From: Chara braunii
Taxonomy: Eukaryota; Streptophyta; Charophyceae; Charales; Characeae
NCBI GenBank assembly: GCA_003427395.1
Contig: BFEA01000276.1
Coordinates: 196,176-231,631, forward strand
Direction of reading: 5' to 3'
DNA length: 35,456 bases
Shown here: in pieces, positions 30,065 through 35,456 of the stretch
Layout: the number at the start of each line of letters is the position of its first letter
Position numbering within the stretch: the stretch's first letter is position 1
The notes under the pieces: generated by a model
Told to the model about the DNA's origin: nothing
What the model saw: the letters and a program-made list of their open reading frames with translations, nothing else
Databases searched by the model: none
Program-made: the position numbers and the translations under genes

Positions 30065-30180
30065 GCCCTGGTACTTTCAGATCACGTTCGGATCACCGTA
30101 GGATCACCTCTGTTTACTGGTTCTCTGTCTTCCATTTCCTTTTCCTATTTCTGCTACCCTCTCTACTTCTCTTGAATCGG

Positions 30181-30246
30181 TTAACTCATCCTGTTTAATT
30201 CTGTGTATTCCTGTTAACTCATCCTGTTTAATTCTGTTTATTCCTG
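30181..30246 (+). repeat. 33-bp tandem repeat in the LINE A 3' tail
   Basis: Two near-identical units starting TTAACTCATCCTG (30181 and 30214) lie in T-rich sequence just after the end of ORF2. This is probably the 3' untranslated region of LINE A. Confidence 0.8.
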
Positions 30247-30432
30247 TTTACTTCAGTTCACCTCTTGTTGAGTCCTGACGGGTTCGCAAGCAGGCAGCTA
30301 CGACAGATGCCCTGTGGAGAGTTGGAGGAGAGTTACGCAGGGGCTGAGGACGGAGGGGATCCTACTGGTGCCCCTAGTACTCCCCCCCATCACCCGGCCC
30401 GGTTGTAGGAAGGGTCGAGATGGGGTTAAGAT

Positions 30433-30473
30433 GGGACGGTGTACCCGGTTTCCAGCAAGGGTGTCATTCCCAA
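30433..30473 (+). mobile_element. Short fragment of the dispersed retroposon head
   Basis: GGGACGGTGTACCCGGTTTC and CAGCAAGGGTGTC match the first 40 bases of the family, 70 bp upstream of a fuller copy, which suggests a nested or repeated insertion. Confidence 0.6.
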
Positions 30474-30502
30474 CAATGTATTGTAATATAAGGGTCAATT
30501 AT

Positions 30503-30652
30503 GGGACGTTGGACCCGGTTTCCAGCAGGTGAAGCTCCCCACCAATAGATGGAGCAGCCCGCCAGGCAAAGCCTCAATCCCGGTGGTTCTCTTACCACCA
30601 CCAGGATAGAGGCTTTGAACACGGGTTTAAAAAAAAAAAAAAAAAAAAAAAA
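30503..30652 (+). mobile_element. SINE-like poly(A) retroposon
   Basis: It begins GGGACGTTGGACCCGGTTTC and continues CTCCCCACCAATAGATGGAGC. A self-complementary block follows (CCCGGTGGTTCTCTTACCACC...GGATAGAGGC), and it ends in about 24 A. The same order occurs at 35243-35377. No coding capacity and no clear Pol III boxes are present. The poly(A) end points to LINE-driven retroposition. Its A-tail abuts the truncated hammerhead copy. Confidence 0.75.
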
Positions 30653-30693
30653 GTTGCACCGACTCATCAGGAGGCTGAACTCTCAACAATCTG
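30652..30693 (-). ncRNA. Hammerhead ribozyme, 3'-truncated, minus strand
   Basis: On the minus strand CAGATTGTT, a short stem I GAG/CTC, the core CTGATGA (30664-30670), GTCGG of stem II and its loop TGCAACT are present. The sequence then turns into poly(T), the complement of the neighbouring retroposon tail, so the second half of stem II, GAAA and stem III are lost. The cleavage-site context is GTT, as in the 20034 copy. It is a relic of the same hammerhead family. Confidence 0.7.
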
Positions 30694-30983
30694 CAAAATG
30701 TTTGTCAGTCTGGTGGTATAACCGCCATAACTACCGTCTTCACCTTATGGCTGCATCTGGACAGAAAATGGCCCCGAATACGGCTATAATGACCGGGCGT
30801 TATATTCGGGTGAAGACAGTAGTCGGGATTGTACCTGGACCCAATGGCTGCGTAGGGCCTAAACTTGAAGTGCGCTCAGCTGCAGGATGGTCCTAATGGT
30901 TGATGGTCTTGAGGGCTGTCATGTGCGTGGGAGCAAGTTGCTGCCACTGCAGCCATGCTCGCATGGAATTACTCTTAACCTGC

Positions 30984-31040
30984 ACTGGTGTGGCTGCAGT
31001 GGTTAAGGCACCAGGCTGTTGAGCTCAAGATCGCAGTCCC
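30984..31040 (+). other. tRNA-Leu/Ser-like relic
   Basis: TGGCTGCAGTGGTTAAGGC resembles the D-arm and A box of class II (Leu/Ser) tRNAs, followed by CCAGGCT..AGCTCAAGATC. There is no B box or closing acceptor stem, so it is a fragment or a SINE head, not a tRNA gene. Confidence 0.4.
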
Positions 31041-31087
31041 TTTCCATGCAGTAATCTCTCTAAAATTTTCTATGCATTGATGTTTTT

Positions 31088-31231
31088 GGGATGTTGGACC
31101 CGGCTTCGAGCAGGTGTGGCTCCTCACCAATACACTGGAGCATCCAGTGGGGGGTTGCTAGGTGGGGGTGCTCATATCACCCGATCTAGCACCCAGACCC
31201 TGGTTTTCAAAAACAACAACAAAAAAAAAAA
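31088..31231 (+). mobile_element. Copy of the dispersed poly(A) retroposon, variant 3' part
   Basis: The head GGGATGTTGGACCCGGCTTC and CTCCTCACCAATACACTGGAGCA matches the family. The downstream part differs (CACCCGATCTAGCACCCAGACCCTGG) and it ends in an A/C-rich tail. The family therefore has at least two 3' types. Confidence 0.65.
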
Positions 31232-32289
31232 TTCCGGAAGATACAAAAGAAAAAAAACAAACTATACACTTTCTTCCCCTCCCCCCCCCACGAAATTGCA
31301 CTTTTATTAGAAGGGTCCGGTGCCCAAAGCAAATTACATCATCAGGATAGTCAACAACAAGGACACAGGGTTGTCCTGCCCCTCCAGGAGCTCAGAGCCC
31401 CTTCCTTGCGTGCAAAGTTGTCACACTCATTACCCAATCACGGCACCAGCCCTGCCAAAAAAACATGTCTACTCTCATCTACAACCTCCCTACCTACACT
31501 CTTAACGCAAACAAATCAATGCTGCCAATTCCAAATAGACGAAATTCTAACAGGCCACAGAAAAAAACGAAATACGCAAACGGAATCAAGACTAGCAGCC
31601 AATCCCAAATAGACGAAATTCTAACAGGCCACAAAAACGAAAATATGAAAAGCCAAAAAACCTACCTACATAGATGCTAATTCCAAACAAGAGGGTAAAT
31701 AAACAATAAAACCCGACTCAATACGCAAGTCTGTCGAGGTTGTCTAAGCTCTCCAGCACAACTTCCAACACAAGGCTGTCACGGGCACCCAAGTATTTTC
31801 CACTTCGGCACCCTGCAACGAACCAAACACCAGCAACAGAACAAATTAGGGTCGCCCACCTATCAGAAATTCAATGCGTTTCGAGTTCAAGCACGGCGTC
31901 GTAGAAAATACCAGTGTCTTACATCCCTATCTCAACCTTCCAATTTCCCGCATACCCTGTCTCCTCACCAAGCATCAAGCCAAAGCCAACAACAGAACGA
32001 ATAGGGTTGCCCACCTAGAATATCCCGAACCATTTTGCTCGAGCAAGGTATTCCAATATCGAACCAGCGAACATCAACCCTAGAACAGGATTGTCAACGC
32101 CACAAATAACAAGGAGCCAACGCGAGGACACACAGCAGCAGACATCGAAAAGGAAAATCCCACAAAACACGCAGGTTTAATAAGGGAAGAGCGAAGAACA
32201 AGAAAAATCAAACATACGGAAAGAGCGAAAAACAAGAAAAATCAGACAAACCTAACTCAATGCATCCGAACAAATCTCATCAAACTATG
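31232..32289. other. A-rich sequence, no gene recognised
   Basis: Purine-rich and low in coding signal. It contains a 74-bp tandem duplication (units from 31531 and 31605, sharing CCAAATAGACGAAATTCTAA). A second pair of similar segments near 31830-31860 and 31970-32010 shares CCAAC/CAGCAACAGAAC-type strings and GG.T.GCCCACCTA. Confidence 0.55.
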
Positions 32290-33362
32290 GAGGATAATGG
32301 GTCCCTCCCCTCTTCCCCCTCAACTTCGCTGGCAGGAAATAAGAAGACAGCCTCTCTTCGGAAACCCGAGTATTCTAGACGTCAACGAATCCCCGCTGCA
32401 ACGCAGTTGGATCCCACTGGCGATCATGGGTAGCCAGAGGAATCTTCACGATTGGGGACATATGGAACGACAGAAGGGCCCAATGGAAAACAGAAGAACA
32501 ACTGAAAGACCAACTCAAACATGTCCAAAGGAGGACTGAGAAACTCGAGTCCATCCAAACGGCCATCCGCCTCGCTTGGCTAGCTCAACTGAAAAAGGTC
32601 CCAACGATTGAGGATCATGACTGGGTGGTGTGATACAAGAGTCTCCCCCGCCGGGTGATGATATGGCAAGTGCTAGACAAACAGGAAAACGACGTCAGCC
32701 TTCAAGCCTATCAAATAACGGACCAACAAGCCAGATGGTCCCGACTAGAGAGGTCAGAGAAGGACGACGAAAATACTAACTGGGCTGGCCTAATTATAAT
32801 CCGAGTCCTTGAAGATCCTGACCATATGTATCACGCATTTGAGCCCGCCACCCCCATCTGCGAGCTCCCCTTCGATCCTGCAGACTGGGAATGGCCGAGA
32901 ATGGGGGAAACCAGGTCGCAAAAACTGTGGCAATACACAGTCAAATAGGGGTACCGTGTACTACACAAAAAACACCCTGTAGCCCAAATCATTCAAAACA
33001 GATGGGACAGGGACTCAGTGTTTCCCACGATCGACTGGTCGGATTTCAAATGGGCACACTATGCACACATGATGCCCACATCACACAGAGCCCTGCAATG
33101 GCAAATTCTGCACCGTTGCCTCCCTACTCCAGATTGGATTGTATCCAGGACACAGTTGGAGCAGAAGGGGCAGCTCTCTCCTATTTGCAGATACTGCGGC
33201 AGGTCAGCCCAACCCCTGAGAGCCACAATGGAACACTGCCTCCTGGCCTGTCCAATGGCCACCCAAATCTGGAGATGGTGGGACGCGGCCTGGAAAATGT
33301 TGACAGGATCTCGGTACCCGTGGGATCTACTGATGCTCCTTCTGGGAAAACACACGGAACTA
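32290..33362 (+). pseudogene. LINE B ORF2 C-terminal region, first part
   Basis: A 5'-truncated copy of a LINE related to LINE A. Starting matches are LRWQEIRRQPLFGNPSI, then WRSWVARGIFTIGDIWNDRRAQW in another frame, matching RQPLFGN and WVEHGVRRVGDLWD of LINE A. A coiled-coil-like stretch EEQLKDQLKHVQRRTEKLESIQTAI follows, then a stop near 32632. The zf-RVT part from 33018 has ALQWQILHRCLPTPDWI, CRYCGR and ATMEHCLLACP. The hairpin element at 33363 interrupts the frame after GKHTELP. Amino-acid divergence from LINE A is high, so B is a different subfamily. Confidence 0.8.
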
Positions 33363-33752
33363 CCATTTCATCAAAATGGACATCTTTTATTTTTTGAACG
33401 AAATTGAAACCGAGTTTTTTGGCCGAAAACTCGTCAAAATTTGTTGTTCCTGAGGGTCCGGCGTTTGTAAAACGCTGGACCCCCTGGCTGTACCCCCTGG
33501 CTGTACATGGACCTAACTTGAGACCAGGTACCTCCAGGCAGTCCTGCCTGGAGGTGCCTGGTCTCAAGCTAGGTCCGTGTACAGCCAGGGGGTCCAGCGT
33601 TTGAAAAACGCTGGACCCTCAGGAACAACAAATTTTGACGAGTTTTCGGCCAAAAAACTCACTTTCAATTTCGTTCAAAAAATAAAATATGTCCAAAAAA
33701 CTCAGTTTCAATTTCGTTCAAAAAATAAAATATGTCCATTTTGACGAAATGG
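33363..33752. mobile_element. 390-bp hairpin (foldback) element inside LINE B
   Basis: Arms 33363-33540 and 33545-33752 are almost perfectly complementary around a four-base centre (33541-33544). The ends CCATTTC and GAAATGG are complementary. Arms differ mainly by a 13-bp duplication in the left (CCCCCTGGCTGTA) and a 43-bp duplication in the right (period from 33663 to 33706). No protein is encoded. The near-identity of the arms implies recent origin or ongoing correction. No clear target duplication is visible. A transcript would form one long hairpin and could feed small-RNA production. Confidence 0.85.
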
Positions 33753-34190
33753 TTGTTACGGCTACTCCCCCTGAGTGGTCCCCGTACGAGACAAACCTAT
33801 TCCAAACAACGAGGGTAGAGCTACTCATGATAGTCTGGAGGGCGCGTTGCTCATTCGAAAGGCACACCAACAACTTCGGCTTCGTCCAAGCCAAGGAGCA
33901 TATAGCGGATTACCTGCACGCCATAACCAAAGCGGCATGGGACAAACTGTCTATTTTTAAAAAAGCAATAGAAGACGACCCGCTTCTGACAGATGCAATC
34001 AAAAAACAGAAAATGGAGGATGCTACAACCCTGTTCACCGAACAATGGCTGGGACCTTGAAAGACCCTCACCGACATTGTAGATTCCCAAATTCAATGGA
34101 AGCACTGGAGAAAGGACGAAAGAAACTGGCCCTACAGATCCCTCGCAGAATTCCGAGTCCCTTCCGCTTCCACCCCCCCCTCCTTTGTTC
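33753..34190 (+). pseudogene. LINE B ORF2 C-terminal region, second part
   Basis: Coding sequence resumes after the hairpin with ATPPEWSPYETNLFQTTRVELL and VWRARCSFERHTNN, in the position of LWTICWIRCCLEIEEAR in LINE A. It ends by EQWLGP (stop at 34058-34060) and continues in frame with DSQIQWKHWRKDERNWPYRSL. The joint LLLGKHTELP with VVTATPPEW shows one ancestral frame split by the insertion. Confidence 0.7.
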
Positions 34191-34316
34191 TTGTCCACCA
34201 ATGATCACGACCCCCCCCTTAAGGACGAAAGAAACTGGCCCTACAGATCCTCGCAGAATTCCGAGTCCCTTCCGCTTCCACCCCCCCCTCGTTTGTTCTT
34301 GTCCACCAATGATCAC
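34112..34316 (+). repeat. 109-bp tandem duplication at the LINE B 3' end
   Basis: Units from 34112 and 34221 share AAGGACGAAAGAAACTGGCC, CTCGCAGAATTCCGAGTCCC and TCTTGTCCACCAATGATCAC, with only small indels in C runs. It duplicates the last codons and the start of the 3' tail. Confidence 0.85.
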
Positions 34317-35242
34317 CCCCCTCCCTTCCCTTTCCCCCGCTCCTCTTCTCCCCCCCTTCCCCACCTGAATCCGATCTGTCGTCCCTCCTCTGCATCACAA
34401 GCCGGTTGAGGAACATCTGTGTTTCGGAGGAACTACAAGGTGTAGCACAGCGAACCAGCCAAGCCGGATCGTCATACCACAGCTCACGATCCGCAACAGC
34501 AGTTAGTACTCGGAGGAACACGAGACTGGGAGTGGGCTCAGCCATTCGGGAGCTGGTTTATAACCTGGCCCGTCTGGCCACTCTCTTCATAGTGAAAATC
34601 TCGTTTACCCATTCAGAAACTCAGAATACGAATTGAGTGGTAGGGGCGCAGTCTCTCTCATCAAGTAGTACTGACACCTAGCCTCAGACCCCACTACTGT
34701 TCGGGGCATGAACTCCACCTTCCTACCTCAGGAGTCACCCCCGCTGTAACACCTCCTGTGTTTTCTCCCCCTATCTTCCAGTGTAGCAATGCTTCCCCTG
34801 TCCGCGAGTCGGAGACACAGGTTTATGGAGGGTTTAGGGTTTGAAAGGATGACACATTGTAACGACAATCAGGGGGCAGCACACCAGGGCTGGGACAACA
34901 GACAAGGGACCCCCCGGGATCACCCCGGCTGGGAACAGAATCCAACGGGATGTTGGGGTGAATCCAGCAGGACGTTGGGGTGAGGGAGAGGTTGACTGAG
35001 ATGGCTGCAAAGGGCCTCAGAGGGGTAAGGGCTTATAAGAATTTAAAGAAAGGGATAACACAGTGCAACTACAATCAGGGGGGCTGGACAATAGGGCTGG
35101 GATAACGAAAAAAGGGTGCTCTGACAAGGGTAAGGAGATATCAGCAACTACAGGGAAAAAAAGGGAGCCCCAGAGTGTGAACAGGAAAACCCACAAGCCC
35201 TAGGTAAAAATCACAAAACCCTGTGCTTCATGATGTTCTAAT
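34317..35242. other. No gene recognised; 206-bp repeat pair
   Basis: A C/T-rich start (34300-34370), then unassigned sequence. Segments near 34845 and 35051 share ATAACACA/ATGACACA, CAATCAGGGGG (34866 and 35072) and AGGGCTGGGA, a diverged tandem pair. Short frames lack motifs. Confidence 0.45.
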
Positions 35243-35377
35243 GGGACGCTGGGCCCGATTCCCAGCAGGTGCCGCTCCCCACCAATAGATGGAGACCCTC
35301 AATTCCGGCGGTTCTCTTACCACCGCGGGGATAGAGGGGTTATGAAGGTACCAGTGCTTAAAAAAAAAAAAAAAAAA
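35243..35377 (+). mobile_element. SINE-like poly(A) retroposon
   Basis: GGGACGCTGGGCCCGATTCC, CTCCCCACCAATAGATGGAG and CCGGCGGTTCTCTTACCACC appear in the same order as at 30503, ending in about 19 A. This and the 30503 copy define the fullest form of the family, about 120 bp before the tail. Confidence 0.75.
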
Positions 35378-35420
35378 CCCTCCTTTTCACCCTTTTTTTT
35401 TTTTTTTAACCCCCGCCCTC

Positions 35421-35456
<36 letters not shown>
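35378..35456. other. T and C homopolymers at the window edge
   Basis: CCCTCC, a T-run, then about 40 C to the last base. Together with the C-run at 25385-25511 this looks like a low-quality contig end rather than biology. Confidence 0.6.

Noticed and set aside
30984-31040. tRNA-Leu or tRNA-Ser gene
   Set aside because: Only the D-arm region matches; the T-arm and acceptor stem are missing.

Overview
The window reads as transposon-rich nuclear DNA of a eukaryote. It has no rRNA, functional tRNA, CRISPR, bacterial operon or clearly intact housekeeping gene. Almost everything recognisable is a decayed or nested mobile element: a Ty3/gypsy LTR element with an initiator-tRNA-Met-type primer site, L1-like LINEs with a zf-RVT-type C-terminal domain, a Helitron helicase relic, TTAA-flanked MITEs, foldback elements, poly(A) retroposons and hammerhead-ribozyme repeats. 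This mix suits the green-plant lineage; a streptophyte alga or early land plant is possible, but that is inference and I cannot name the species. Ambiguous bases, a 451-base gap and long homopolymers mark it as draft assembly.

Layout. 1-2217 is a long terminal repeat (LTR copy 1) carrying an open reading frame. 2218-9960 holds tandem repeats, a large CAT/TCA satellite, inverted-repeat elements, one TTAA MITE, poly(A) retroposon pieces and a 360-bp duplication. 10560-12702 is a diverged LTR copy 2 of the same family. It is followed by a primer binding site (12703-12715) and the rotted interior of the element: gag, reverse transcriptase, RNase H, a PHD-type zinc finger and the start of integrase (12749-15364). 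The interior is cut off by a Helitron PIF1-type helicase relic (15365-16484), which is followed by a 493-codon ORF of unknown function (16562-18043). 18240-20520 has a second MITE, a near-perfect palindrome, a 190-bp tandem repeat and a pair of direct repeats with hammerhead ribozyme motifs. 21284-22478 is C-rich and contains the gap.

22479-30064 is a nearly complete but broken LINE (A): ORF1, endonuclease, reverse transcriptase and zf-RVT C-terminus. Its endonuclease is split by a 1.5-kb foldback element flanked by a 5-bp duplication. 30065-32285 holds retroposon fragments, a third hammerhead copy and tRNA-like relics. 32290-34190 is the 3' part of a second LINE (B), itself split by a 390-bp hairpin element. 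The right end is repeats, a last retroposon and homopolymers that look like a contig edge.

Most worth pursuing: (1) an ORF inside the LTRs whose two copies differ mainly at synonymous sites; (2) a C4HC3 PHD finger between RNase H and integrase of the gypsy element; (3) the 493-codon ORF behind the Helitron helicase; (4) type III hammerhead ribozymes in a short direct-repeat retroelement; (5) a TTAA-targeting MITE family with a 19-bp perfect terminal repeat; (6) the two foldback elements nested in LINEs.
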